A stretch of 64,000 nt of DNA from assembly GCF_016545825.1 (NCBI RefSeq), contig NC_052618.1:59512561-59576560 (forward strand), given 5' to 3'. The notes under the pieces are model-generated. The model did no database searches. It was not told where the DNA came from and saw only the letters and a list, made by a program, of their open reading frames with translations. Positions 20,440 to 32,356 of the stretch are shown piece by piece. This stretch comes from Eucalyptus grandis. Taxonomy: Eukaryota; Streptophyta; Magnoliopsida; Myrtales; Myrtaceae. The stretch's first letter is position 1. Every line of letters begins with the position of its first letter. Made by a program: the position numbers and the translations under genes.

Positions 20440-23400
20440 AAGAGCTTGACAGCGCAAGCTTTGCTCCAACGAGGGGTAAATCATTTATCTTCAGCCTCGA
20501 TTTCCCTGTCTCTGAAGACTCGCCCTTCTGTTTCCAGCAAAAGGCCACCTTTCGACAATTCAGTCTATGAAATTGAGGTGTACCTCGGCCCAAGATCTTC
20601 TGATGTGCAGAACAATGGCTGGAACCAACAACAGCAAATCCCAGACCAACACTCAAGTAAAACCACTTATGAGTGGGCCCATCATCATCGCTGGCATCGC
20701 TACCTTCAATTATCCCTCCGTCCTCCGGTTTGTCACCTGGACACATAACATGAAGATGAGCACCATATACCCACCCATTTCCATAGAATGAACAGGGCTC
20801 AAACGTTGTCATATGTTGTGCATATGGAATCTTGCCCGACAAGTTATTGTTAGATAAGTTTAAATATCCCAAAAATGACATTAAAGGCATGCTTGGAGCA
20901 ATCACACCAGAAAGCCTGTTGCTCGAAAGGTCAAGTGATGCCAATACATGCATATCAGAGATGCTTTCAGGAATCTGACCAGCGATGCTGTTTCTCGATA
21001 AGTTCAAGACTAGTAATCCTATCAATTTCGTTATTTCCTTGGGAATTCCTGTTGAGAATATCACCGACTCTCTCTCTCTAGAATTCTCTGGATTTCTCTC
21101 TCTCTCTCGTGACTCCTCCAGATTTCTCTCCCTCTCTCCAGACAATTCTTCAGCCGCAATTGTTGACCCAAGTTGCAATAAAATAATAGGAAGAAGATGG
21201 TGTGGGAAGTCGGTGGATGTGCCGACTTTGTCCCCTATAAATAGGGGCTCTTGCTCCTTGAGTGTGTGCGTAAAAAGTGTGTCAAGGGGGTGTTGTGTAG
21301 AGTGTAGGGGGTCTTGTGCAAGAGTGTTGTGTGGTGTGTGAAGAAGTGTGAGGAGTGTGTACGTAAAGTGTGGGGTGTGTACGTGAGTGTGTGAGTGGGT
21401 GGGAGTGGGTGGTGTGAAGTGTAGAGTGAGAAAGAGTGAGTGGGTGTGTGGGTGTGTGCAAGAATTGTGTTTGTGTGAGGTGTGAGAGGTGTATGAGAGT
21501 GGTGTGTGTAAAGAGTTTGCAATATTGCTTATATAAAATAAAGTTATTATTTTGCTTGCACATCCACTTGATTTCTCAACAATTCCTCCACTGAGATAAT
21601 TTCCAGAGAGGTCAATGCTAGTTACAAGAGAAAGAGTTTTTGTGTACCGTCGAGATTGACTGTTTATGTTTAGGACAAAGCTCTCTTAATAGTAGAGGAA
21701 TCCATTATTTGCATAGAACAAATATTGGTTTCTTCCTTGCTCTCGTACCATTCCCTTAAGATCACCAAGACTAGCAGGAATTTTACCTGTCAGACTGTTC
21801 TCTGCAAGAATGAGGACTTGCAGCGAACTTAAGTTTGACAGGAAGGAGGGATTTCTCCAAGAAATGCATTTGACATCAAGCCTAGAATTCTGAGTTCAGC
21901 GAAATTGTCACCAATCCAAGCTGGAATTTCGCCAGTCATTTGGTTACTTCCAAGATCAAGCATTTCCAAGCTCGATAAGTTCTTAAAGATAACCTGAGAT
22001 TTCCTGAAAACTCATTGTTGCTCAAGTGAAGAGACTGAAACCACGCTAAGTGGCCCAATGATGCGGGGATCGATCCTGACAGAGCATTGTTTTAGAGGTC
22101 AAGCACCTCTAAGAGCGAAAAGTTCCCTATTCTTGATGGAATGCTGCCCTTTAAGTTGTTGCTCGATAAGTCAATGACCCGAACCAACTGCGTTTCTGCT
22201 ATAGCTTCTGGGAATTTGCCTGTAAATTGGTTCGATGAAAGAGAGAGGAAGATCAAAGATGACGTGTTTTACTTATATCTTTGGGAATTGGACCTGACAA
22301 TTGATTATTTGAGAGGTCTAAAGAGCTAATCTCAGCTGTTGGAAGGGGAATTGGGCCTCGAAAGTGATTGGAACTGAGGTCAACATATGCAAGAGGAGCT
22401 GCGCTGAGTGGATTTAGCAACCCACCAGTAAGTCGATTGAGGGACATGTCTAGAACCGACAGATCACAGGAAATATTCCAAAACCAGCTAGGTATTACAT
22501 CCGAAATGCTAGCATTCGAAAAATCAAGATATCTGATGTGACTTTGAGATTTAAGCCAAGCAGGATAAGCGGGCCGATCTCGCATGATCCCATAGCAATA
22601 TTACAGGCCTGGAAGGGGGGGATCCAGTCGGCACTGACGTTCAAAATGAAAGAGTTGGAGACAGTAGTAAGATCTTTAAGTTGCTTAACTTTGCAAAATG
22701 CTCTTCGGATAGGTTACCTGATAAATGATTGGAGGACACATCCAAGTAGTAGAGCCGAAAAAGCTGTCCTAAATCAACTGGGAGGGTCCCATTCAACTGG
22801 TTCCCTTGGACTGCTAGAAGAATCAGTTCAAATTCCCAAGATTAGGGATCGGACCTTGCAAAAAGTTATTCTCAAGGTTCAGTGTTGTGAGATTTCTGAG
22901 CTGGCCCAACCAATTTGGAGTATGGCCAGTCAACCGATTTTTGTTCAGTACCAAGGGCATCAAGTCAGGCAAAGTGTTGTTGAAAGCACAGGTCTCAGAT
23001 CCTGCATGGAAACCTCCGGCAAACATCCTGTCAGATTGTTATCTGATACACGGAAATCTACCAATCTGCAAAGTAAGCAACTGGAGCTCGGTATTGCTCC
23101 CTGAACAATATTGGCTGAAAATCAAAATCAGTTTGAGAGTATCATATTTCCAATGGAAGCAGGTAACCTTCCGTGTATATTATTGTGGGCCAAATCCACG
23201 GATCTTATCTTTCTCCAGGTTCCCTCGAATAATTCTCTGCAACTGGCAGAGAGATTATTGTTCCCGTTAAGAACCAGGGACAGCAAATTTAGTATTTCAC
23301 TGAGACCAAGCGGAACTCTTCCAATCAAACAACTATTACTCATGTCAACACTTGTAAGGCTGCTAATGTTCACAATCCACTGTGGAAAGACCAAGTAAAA

Positions 23401-24160
23401 AGGGTTGGAGCTGAGATCTAGAACTGCAAGTGAAGTTCAAGGAATTTAGGGATGGAGTTGGACTAGGTAGGTGGCAATCTCTGAGATGCAACTCAGAAAA
23501 AAGTGACAGCCCGTTTAGTACTTGGATCCAATCAGAACCGACCTTTGAGAGGTCTACACCAACTAGAAATAGATAATTCAAAGAATCAAGTCCCGATATC
23601 CACCCAATGTTATCAGCATTTAATGAAGGAAATGGACACGAAAGATTAAGATACTGCAAGCTTGATAAATTTCCTAGACTCTGAGGAATTGCACCCCTGA
23701 AATCAGCAAGCTAGGTTCAGGTACTCTAAATTCTCCATATATCCAAGAAATTCAGGAATCACAATATCGTCAAATGTATAAAAGCCTAAGTCTAAATGCT
23801 TTAAGGACTTGAGCCTCATCAATGAAGACCTAATTCTCTGCTCAAATTCCAATAACCATACCATTGAAGAGAACCAGAGTGTCCAGGATAGGGGTTTCCG
23901 AGGCCGATGCTTATTACTGCTCCTGAAGTCCAGTTGCAGCCGATCCCTTGCCATTCGCAACAGTTGCTTCATGACGATAGGAGACCACCAGGATCTTTGA
24001 TGGCATTCTTGAAGTCAATCAGGACCTCTCTATGGGATTCAGAACAACCTGTGAAGCGGGTGTTGGCATTGGAGGGGGAAGATACTTGCGCTACTGCACA
24101 GAGCAAAAGCAAGAAGACATGAAAATCTCTCCACCAGCATCGGATAAGTTGGTTACACAT
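20440..24160 (-). pseudogene. LRR receptor-like protein (EIX2/Cf-like RLP), degraded
   Basis: Reading from 24160, the N-terminus has a signal peptide (FHVFLLLLCAVAQV) and an LRRNT domain (CSESHREVLIDFKNAIKDP, then CCEWQGIGCNW in another frame). It continues with many LRR units, such as LSLVLNGNNNLSASC, LTTLNLENNFLQGPIPNL and ISSLDLSNNQLSGPIP. The C-terminal LRRs are at about 21040-20850 (LGYLNLSNNNLSGKIPYAQHMTTFEP). An acidic spacer and a membrane segment start (KWFYLSVGLGF) follow at about 20680-20640. Such proteins are plasma-membrane receptors without a kinase that sense microbial patterns. At least eight frame changes are needed and a solo LTR (21050-21581) splits an LRR. It cannot encode a receptor. 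A CATATAAAA box lies on the minus strand about 30 bp before the first ATG. Confidence 0.85.
21050..21581 (+). mobile_element. Solo LTR inserted in the RLP pseudogene
   Basis: This 532-bp LTR starts TGTTGAGAAT and ends TTTCTCAACA, with a perfect ATTCC duplication (21045-21049 and 21582-21586). It carries ctataaatag at 21235-21244 and a GT-rich tract. The layout and several segments (TGTTGA start, ctctgg/ctctagatttctct region, ctataaatag, caagggggtg) resemble the LTR of the gag-only copia-type element at 2903-5868. It is therefore probably a related family on the opposite strand. Confidence 0.85.
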
Positions 24161-24199
24161 GATCAGTTATGAAAGCTAGGACAGGTTTTATATGTTCTT

Positions 24200-25570
24200 T
24201 AAGGACCAGAAAAGGGAATGTAGCGGCGAAAGGCCAAAAGGCCTCTCTATTACCATGCTCGTTGAGCATAGGCGGGAGTCAACTGGTGCTCGTACGAGGC
24301 GTTTGGACAATTGGCTAAGAATATGTCTTCAAAAGAAAGGCTAAGAAATAGAGGAGATATGATAAACCTTATTTCTTTCTTTCTTTCTTTCTTTTTCAAC
24401 ATTTGAAAGTGGAATGTTCTGAAAAGAAAATCAAATGTTGGGTAAGAAGCTTTGATCGTTGACCATGGAAAGGAATTAAGTTGAGGGAGACGACCTAAAA
24501 TGGTTGCAACTTCAGTTGGTTTGGTACTAAAATCTGCAATGGCGTACCCACGAACCCCTGTCGCTTCAAAGTTCAAAACCTTCTTTAGTTCAATTTCAAT
24601 ATGCATGGAAGATTACAATCCAAAAAGCTGGTTGGGTACGATCCAAACATACAGGGTTTGGCACTAAAAGCAGGTTGCCATAACTTATGATAGCTAAAGA
24701 AAATTTACAATTAAAAAAAAAAAAAAAAAGACAAGCCACGACATTTTAGAAATTTTCTTTTGCATTTATCAAAGGCTGGGAACCAAAGGTGGTTACGAAA
24801 ATTAAATCTATTTTACACATGCAGAAGGTAATTTTACGAACTTTAGTATCATTTATGACACAATTGGCATATATCTGCAAAAAATGAAAAGGTGAACTTA
24901 CAAAACGTGAAGAAAATATATTGACATTAAGCCTTTAAAGACTTGAATCAGGTTGGAGAGAAAAAAAAAATCGGAGGATTTTTATTATTCGTTATTATAG
25001 TGAGATATTGTACTCTAGTTGTTGAAATTAAAATAATTTTTTTGGTAGAATAAATTAAAATAATTTGATACACACCATATGATCGAAATCATAGAATTTT
25101 ATTTGTGCATCGACACACGTGAAGATATGTTTAAGAATATATATCTACTCGACTCAAAACACATGGTGCTTTTTTTTTTTTTTTGCCATGCCATTTAGAC
25201 ATAAATTTTGACTTTGTTGATTTGTCATTTACCAACTTCAGTCTAACGAATTTTTCATTATTTTGCAAACAAATTTTGAAATACCTTTTTATAAATTATA
25301 TGTTAACTTAAAAAAATCGTGGTGGTAAAACTAATTCAAAATTTTCTATCTTTTTTATTTGAAAATCGAATAAATAGATTCAGATGAAATATTATGAAAA
25401 ATTTTCAACCAACATATCTATTATATATAAGTGGAGCTTAGAGAATGATCCCTCTGGTATTTTCCATGTGGCGCTTCACTTTGCAAGACACATGGCATAA
25501 TTTTGCCACATGAACATACCAATAGGCTTATTATTATATAAGCTTTGATAGTTCAATAATATAAGTGTCA
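24200..25570. other. AT-rich intergenic DNA
   Basis: This stretch contains a (TTTC)n microsatellite at about 24370-24393 and poly-A/T runs near 24710 and 25165. I see no gene. Confidence 0.4.
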
Positions 25571-25785
25571 GTAAAACTAAAAGTAGATGGTAATCTCATC
25601 CATGAAATGGGGTAAATTATTTGCATTAATAGTGGTAATTTGCTATTGTGGAAAGTAATCTTATTTCGATGTTAACTCTAATAAATAATTATTGTTAAGT
25701 TCTTAGAACAATTAAAAAGTTGATAAATGAAAGTCCTTAATTTTTTTTATAAAATTAGTAACTTTAATACGTTGGTCAGACATGT
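25571..25785. repeat. AT-rich dispersed repeat, copy 2
   Basis: This is the second copy of the block at 190-420, in the same orientation, ending with the same taatacgttggtcagac. The sequence after it (to about 26297) contains no gene I recognise. Confidence 0.6.
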
Positions 25786-26297
25786 AAATAACATTGGTAA
25801 CTTACGCGAATAGTTTGTAATTTAAAACAGCCAAATAACCGACGTTGCATTCCCAAAATTTCTACTAACTCACTAAAAGCTAAATCACTATTGTACTTCC
25901 ATAAAACAGTGGGTAATTTATTAACATATTACAGTTGCCAGTCAAAGTTTAGTTAATAATATGTTTGAAATTTAACAAAGCTTAACATGAATTATCGGCA
26001 CGGAATAATATTCCGTATTTTCATACTCGGAACGCTAAAAATCTTGGTCGTTGGTTCTTATTTACGTGGCCGTTCTTGGGCTTGTGGTTTTGAAGGTCTT
26101 CACAGGGGAGGGCAGATGGAGAACCGCATGAAAATGCCCATATGATTCCAACGTCTAACGTCCACAACCAGACACTAGAAAATATCATGGACGGCTTTCT
26201 TCAGCAAAAGATGCTCCAAGTCTAGATAAGACTTGTCGTCATCTAGGAAAGACAGAAGCAATAAGTTACTTTGACTGGCAACTGTAAGAATAAGTTA

Positions 26298-26943
26298 GGG
26301 CGTGCATGATAACCAAAATTTCTATTCCACAAATAGTTTTTCTATTTAGACCTGATTCAAATCCGTTTGATAAATCTATTCAATTTTTCTATTTTTGGAA
26401 TAGATTTCTATTTCAGAAATAGGTTTGGAAGAGAAATCATAAGCTAAAATTTTCTACTTCTCTATTTCTCGAATAGAAATCAGAAGTAAAAATTCTTTTC
26501 ATCGTTCGTCAATCGGTCTTTCATTCGTCATTGCCGCTGACCACCGCCGCCGGCCGCCATCGCTGCCGCCCGCCGCCACGCCGCTTCGCCGGCGCCGATC
26601 GCCGCCACCGCCCCGCCGCCGGTTGCCGATTGTTGCCGGCCCCACGGCCAATCGCCGCTGGTCGCCGCCCCGCCGCCGATCGTCGGCCGTCGCCACCACC
26701 GTCGGCCGTCCATCCCTCACCGGCGCCACCGCCGCCGATCGTCCCTCGCCGATTGTCGGTCCACCATTGTCCGAAAGGAAGAAATTTTGTATCGTTATTA
26801 AACGAATTTCTATTTTTAGAGTAGAAATTTTGTGTCGTTATCAAACGGTTATTTTTGCTCAAAAACTCTTCTAGAAATAAAAATAGAAAAATCTATTTCT
26901 GTTCCAGAAACTATTTCTGGAACAGAATGGTTGTCATGCACCC
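26298..26943. mobile_element. Harbinger-like TIR element with GC-rich core
   Basis: The left end is gggcgtgcatgataacc and the right end, reverse-complemented, is gggtgcatgacaacc. AT-rich arms full of ctatttc/gaaatag carry the inverted similarity inward for more than 100 bp. The core at about 26530-26760 is almost pure GC with cgccgcc runs. The target duplication is unclear: tta on the left, tag on the right. No transposase is present. Open frames in the core are low-complexity Gly/Arg or Pro/Ala strings and are not called as genes. Confidence 0.6.
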
Positions 26944-27055
26944 TAGCTTCTCTGGTGCATCTACATAACAATCCAACTACCAAGAAACTCTGCTTAAGTG
27001 CACCATTCTGTGAAGCTTTCCTAGAGAGGTCAGAGACCAGTGCCATAACTCAGAG

Positions 27056-27056
<1 letters not shown>

Positions 27057-27109
<53 letters not shown>
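27057..27109. repeat. (TA)n microsatellite abutting the first reductase copy
   Basis: About 26 TA units run directly into the ATG of the pseudogene at 27108, where intact paralogues have a non-repetitive leader. Confidence 0.95.
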
Positions 27110-27112
<3 letters not shown>

Positions 27113-29539
27113 GGTGGTGTGTGTGACAGGAGCATAAGGCTATATAGCGTCATGGTTTGTGAAACTCTTGCTCCAAAGTGGCTACACCGTCAAAGCAACT
27201 GTTCGTGACCTGAGTCAGCTCAAGACCCTTGATTATATTCATGCATGGCATCGTTTATGGCTTCACCATTCCAAATCATCGCAAGAAGTTGCTCCAATTT
27301 ACATGTAACAGGTGATACAAAGAAGACTGGACATCTGCTTGCTCTAGATGGAGCCAAGGAGAGACTTCATCTTTACAAGGCCGACTTACTAGAAGAAGGA
27401 TCTTTCGAGTCCGTTGTCAATGGATGTGATGGCGTCTTCCACACTGCAACACCTGTGCTTCTCACCCCCAAAAAACCCAAGGTTCTTTTGCTCTCTCAAA
27501 GGTTCGTGTCATGGTCTCTCAAATGTTCTTTTTTCCTTTGTTTCTTTGGAAACACGAAGTAGAAATTTGCACTTAAGAATTCTGTTGCCAAACCAGTGAT
27601 TTTGTAAATTGTATGTCGTTTTGGCCATAGCAATTAAATGCAGAAGTTGTAATAGTCTACATATACGGGACAAAGTAGGAGCCAATTTCAAACTATAAGC
27701 AAGAATTCAATGGCAAAAAAGAACATAGAAAGCTTCAACTCAAGGTTTCTCCCAGGGCAGCATGAATTCAATGGCAAAAAATAACATGGAAAGCTTCAAC
27801 TCAAGGTTTCTCCCAAGGCAACAAATCTAACTCTTCAGCACAATGCATTTATCCATATTGCGGTTTCTCCATCTCTATGTATCTGCTTGACTTCAATAAG
27901 TTCAGTAGTTCATACTAGTCTTTCCATGTCTCAGATGGAGCTGATAGATCCTGCAGTGAGCAATTAATGTTCTTTCTTCTTGTGCCAAAGTCCCTAAAAT
28001 CAAGAGAGTGGTGATAACATCTTCTATGACTTCAGTTGCATTCAATGGAAAGTCTTTGACTCCTGATGTGACAGTAGATGAGGCTAGGTTGTCTGATCCA
28101 GTATTCTGTGAGAATCAGAGGTAATATACGTGATATTCTAAATTAAATATACGTGATATTCTAAATTAAACTAAGTCATCAGAACATGCTGTTTTTCACC
28201 TTTCTTGCATCATCAAGTAAATCTTAGAAAATGTCAGAAATGCAGAACGTTTTCCATTTTTGTTTGTCCTTGCATGAACTACATAAAAAAATTCTACTCA
28301 GAGATATACCTTGGATCTGTTCCAAGTTCTTCCTAGTAACTTTAAACCATCACAGACTACTCAAATTGTTTTCATTGTGCACTTCTTGCTTTTCTGTTTC
28401 AGCTTTGGTACCCAGTTTCAAAAACCTTAGCCGTAGAGGCAGCATGGAGATTTAAAAGAGAGAAGGGGATCGATTTGGTCACGATGCATCCTGGGTTTGT
28501 CATTGGTCCCCTACTATAGTCTTCGTTTAATCTCAGCGCAGAAATATTTCTCAACCTCATAAATGGTAGCCACAAGTAACTGATAAATTTATTATATTGT
28601 TTATTCTGATGAGATTAGAATTTTTTTAAGTAAAGTAATTCCCGTAAATAGTACTTTTTACACGATTTGTCCTTAGTAATTTGTCCACAACTTAACAAGC
28701 AAATGTCGAGGATATATATGTTGATTCATTTTATAATGGACAAAATATACACGTGATGGAACTTATTAAACTGATACAAACGGCTATACATGTGATGGAA
28801 CTTGATTCAAAATGAAATACACAAATTTATTGGAACCATCTGTATAACAAGAGGAGACTTACAAGTAAAGTTGTTCCCATCTGATGCTGAGATATTTGCT
28901 GCAGGAACTCACACTTTTCCTGACACAAACTATAGATTTGTTGATGTAAGATACCTTGCACGTGCACACTTTCATGCTTTTGAGTCCCCTTCTGCTAAAG
29001 GCAGATATTGTCTTGTTCACAAAGTCGTGCACTCAGACAATGCTTTCAAGATTTTGCGAGAGCTCTATCCTGCTCTACACCTTGCTGAAAAGTAAGATTT
29101 GCTCTTTAAATGTCCAGTTATGACATTCTTATAGTGAACTAAACTTGTCTGCTAAAAAATTCCAGGCTATCTGCCTAATCATTGATCCATGTCCCTCATG
29201 ATTTGAATGATGTCAACAAATCCAATTTCAGCACTCCCAAATTTTTGCAACATCAAGTATAAAAGTTCAAGGAGTAATGTCTGGAATTCTTTGAACAGAA
29301 TACCAAGTGATAGTCTCAAAAGCATTTCATGTCTCCTATATTTTGTGCAAAAGAATATGACAAGACGACTCACATTTGGCTTTGCTAATAGGAGATGTGA
29401 AGATGAAAAGCCTTCTGTGCCAACGAATAAAATATCAAATGACAAAGCCAGAAGTCTAGGCATCGGCTTCACTCCTTTGGAGGTGAGATTTAAGGACACT
29501 GTGGAGAGCTTGAAAGAGATGCTGCAACAGGCAACTAAA
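27108..29539 (+). pseudogene. DFR/CCR-like reductase, decayed copy 1
   Basis: Six exon remnants occur at 27108-27213, 27312-27481, 27935-28120, 28403-28565, 28905-29091 and 29395-about 29539. Their lengths mirror the intact gene at 34562. Exon 1 has a stop in the NADPH-binding loop (VTGA-stop-GYIAS). Exon 3 has lost bases around the IDPAV...NVL segment. Exon 4 has a stop after VIGPLL. Exon 6 reads away from the family after ESLKE and has no GF C-terminus. The exon 1 donor is gtcagc. It cannot make a functional enzyme. Confidence 0.9.
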
Positions 29540-29719
29540 AGAATAAAAACCATGCAAAAGTCGATTAGATGGGCATTTTCTGCTGTAATACACTTATGAC
29601 ACAGTTTTCTTCGGGTGACCTGAAGTTTTCTAATTTCTCACAGAATATGTACAATGCCACCTGAAGCTTACTGATGCAGCCATTTTCATTGTCAGACAAA
29701 TGTTTGGCTGTTATCCGTA

Positions 29720-30082
29720 TTGAGTAACTTGAAATCCAGGAGTTCACGTTTGCATGGTAGTGAAACTCCAGCCTCCTGTGTCAAAGGGAAAAAAAGACAA
29801 AGTGGCAATAAAGACAATGAATCTAACAACCAAAATTCTACGTGTAGTAAAGGTTCAAGTGATGCAGTCAATTACAGTAAACAGGAAATGTACTGGCCTG
29901 CTTTCCCAGGGCCGAATGCCAATCCAATTGAGCAACTGGCACCACAGCATTCGCCTTACCCCCTCGTTCAAGAACACGGTGAGCAGGGAGATCTTCTCAA
30001 GTCTCTCCATAGGCTCATAGCCTCTCAATTGAAAACATTACAGCGATACGAAATGAAATGGCTAAGAGTGCAGTGGCCGTAA
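29720..30082 (+). other. Unassigned 120-codon open frame
   Basis: This Ser/Asn/Lys-rich open frame is followed by YWPAFPGPNANPIEQLAP and a helical tail. I do not recognise the family. It lies between two reductase pseudogenes and matches neither their exons nor their introns. It may be a gene fragment brought in by an insertion, or chance. Confidence 0.25.
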
Positions 30083-30292
30083 ACAAGGCAAGTTTCATGC
30101 ACATCTCTGTAAGTCAAAGAAAAACAGCAGCATGTTTCCCTGGATCAAAGGAAGAGATGCTTAACTTCTTAAATTTCCATCACCTCTCTCGGTGAGGAAA
30201 TTGCTACGGCATAAGTGCTCGACTTCCACAAGCTATCCCATTTCACCGCATGTCTTTCCCAAACCCAATAGTAGATTACCACATATTTTTAG

Positions 30293-31029
30293 ACATGTGA
30301 TTGGCCCTCTCTTGCAGCCTACCATCAATCTCTCTATGGAGATGATACTGAACCTCGTCAATGGTATTACTTAAAAGTCAATGCTTGACATGTCTATTAT
30401 CATTGTGTCAGCATTTTGGATCTCATTTTTTGTCTGATATTGACCATTGATATTCTGCAAATGACTAAGGACTTGTCGCCAAATTTCTCTGCAAGATAGA
30501 GACGCAACTGCACATAGAAACTCCTTTTCCTGCCAAAGTGCACTTTGCTCTTGTGATTACAAAGAGAATAATTTGAGGCTTATACAATGCAGGAGCTCAA
30601 ACATTTCCCAACATCTCTTACAAATTTGTTGATGTCAGAGATGTGGCCCATGCACATATTCTAGCTCTTGAAAATCCTTCAGCTAGCGGCAGATACTGTA
30701 TGGCAGGAGAAGCAATACATTGTCATGGCGTTTTGAAGATCCTGCACAACTTTTATCCTACACTGCACCTCCCTGAAAAGTAAGCCCCCATATTTCTTCA
30801 ATTTCTAAGGAGAAGAGTTACATTTTATGAGCATCCCTAGAAGGAATCCTATCTACTGAACATTGACATTATTAAAGATGCATTAATCATTGTTGACGCG
30901 GATGTGAAAATGACAAATCGGGTGTCAAGGGAGCAGATTGAAGGTCTGGGTGTGAAGTTCATTCCTTTGGAGGTCAGTCTAAGAGACACTGTGGAAAGCC
31001 TCAAGGAAAAAGGCTTTCTCTCTGTTTGA
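30293..31029 (+). pseudogene. DFR/CCR-like reductase, 5'-truncated copy
   Basis: Only the second half is present: the end of exon 4 (30293-30363, [14 protein letters not shown]), exon 5 (30593-30779, full 187 nt) and exon 6 (30902-31029). Exon 6 is 17 nt short, which shifts frame after CENDKS, and its acceptor ag has become gg. The terminal EKGFLSV and stop are kept. Exons 1-3 are absent, so this is probably the product of unequal crossing-over in the array. Confidence 0.85.
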
Positions 31030-32356
31030 GTTTCCTGACAAGTGACAAGGAAAACCCTATACTTCAAAGGCATATATGTGGTTTCCACAAACTTATAGTC
31101 ATAAAAATTTTCTGCATAAATTTAATGCTTCCCTTTTATTAGACTTCGTTGAAGCATGCATAGTCACTTGCTCAGTGTAAATTTAAACTTGAAAGCTGAT
31201 GATGAACGTTGTTTATTGGAGTAGTTTTCTGCTTTTGCCACTGATTTATATTCCTGGCTTCATGCGCGAATACTTTTAACAACCTGAGGTTTTTGTATGT
31301 AAGTTGAGGTGAAGCAATGCCCAGTGTTTGTTCTGGAACAGAAAAGGCAACCTCTAACATGGATAATGAGGAATCCTAAGAACCATTCATAGTTAGACAA
31401 AAATCCAAAAGAATGGCTGGGAAAATGAATTGTTGATTATTCCCATATTCTTTTGGAAAGGATTCTCATTAATCAACTCCTACAATGGATCAAATGATGA
31501 ATGACTAATAATAGGGCCACTAATCTGTATACTAATTTCTGGCTGGTGCTCCACCATAATCGATCACAGTAAAGCTGCACTATAGTTTCTTGCGTGGTGC
31601 ACAATGATCAAATTTAATTTTATTGAAGGCCCTGACACCAGGATTCGGGTAATTTGCTTTAATATCAAAATTTTAATATAAAGGGCATCCCAGTGCACAA
31701 GGCTATACTGATTTGCAACTCATCGTCTCTTTCCATCCTTCTGAAGTTACCATACTTACCTTCCCATTCCTTGAATTGAAATGAACAAAACTTTCCATAT
31801 AGAACTTTACGCAACACATACGTACTGACCCTCACTCTCACCAAACGCAAACAGAAGACCAGTGCGAACCAGATCAAATCTGTTGGCTTTTAATTGGGTA
31901 AAGTTGATCATTGCCATTCAAGATCAAACAGCTCCTATGATTGTGAATTAAATATCAACTTGATGCAGGACTTAGCTTTCTTTTCTTTTCTTTTCTTTTC
32001 TTTTCTTTTTTGTGCCCCCAAAAAGCAATCTTATATAGCTCATCTTTTCCTTTGGTAAAGGAAGAAAACCTCTTCATGAAATTGACTTGCATTGAGCCAT
32101 GCAAGGCATGACATATGAACAAGAGTTGGGGGTCCATCAAAGTTTCCTCATCTAGCTTTTGTGGAAAAATAAAAGAATTTGTCAATGCCTCATACAAGAT
32201 GGTTAGACAAACGAATCTGAAACACTTGCAGAACTTAATATTTTCTAAACTTAGTAAAGAGAATCTTTTTTGCCTTTAATATGAATTGCTCTCAGCATAC
32301 TCTCTCCCAAGCCCCTGTTCAAGATTCAATGCCAAGGAGAGAAGAGTAGAGGATAG
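31030..32356. other. Intergenic DNA with remnants of a reductase promoter
   Basis: Segments at about 31636-31665 (caccaggattcgggtaa) and 31826-31872 (cagaagaccagtgcgaa) resemble the region just upstream of the intact gene (34452-34520). There they lie close together, whereas here about 160 bp separates them. A (TTTTC)n run occurs at 31978-32008. No gene is seen. Confidence 0.45.

Noticed and set aside
21235..21563. His/Thr-rich frames on the minus strand
   Set aside because: They are translations of the GT-rich tract of the solo LTR.
24250..24606. A 118-codon minus-strand frame
   Set aside because: It crosses a TTTC microsatellite and has no family resemblance. Its length is within chance for this region.
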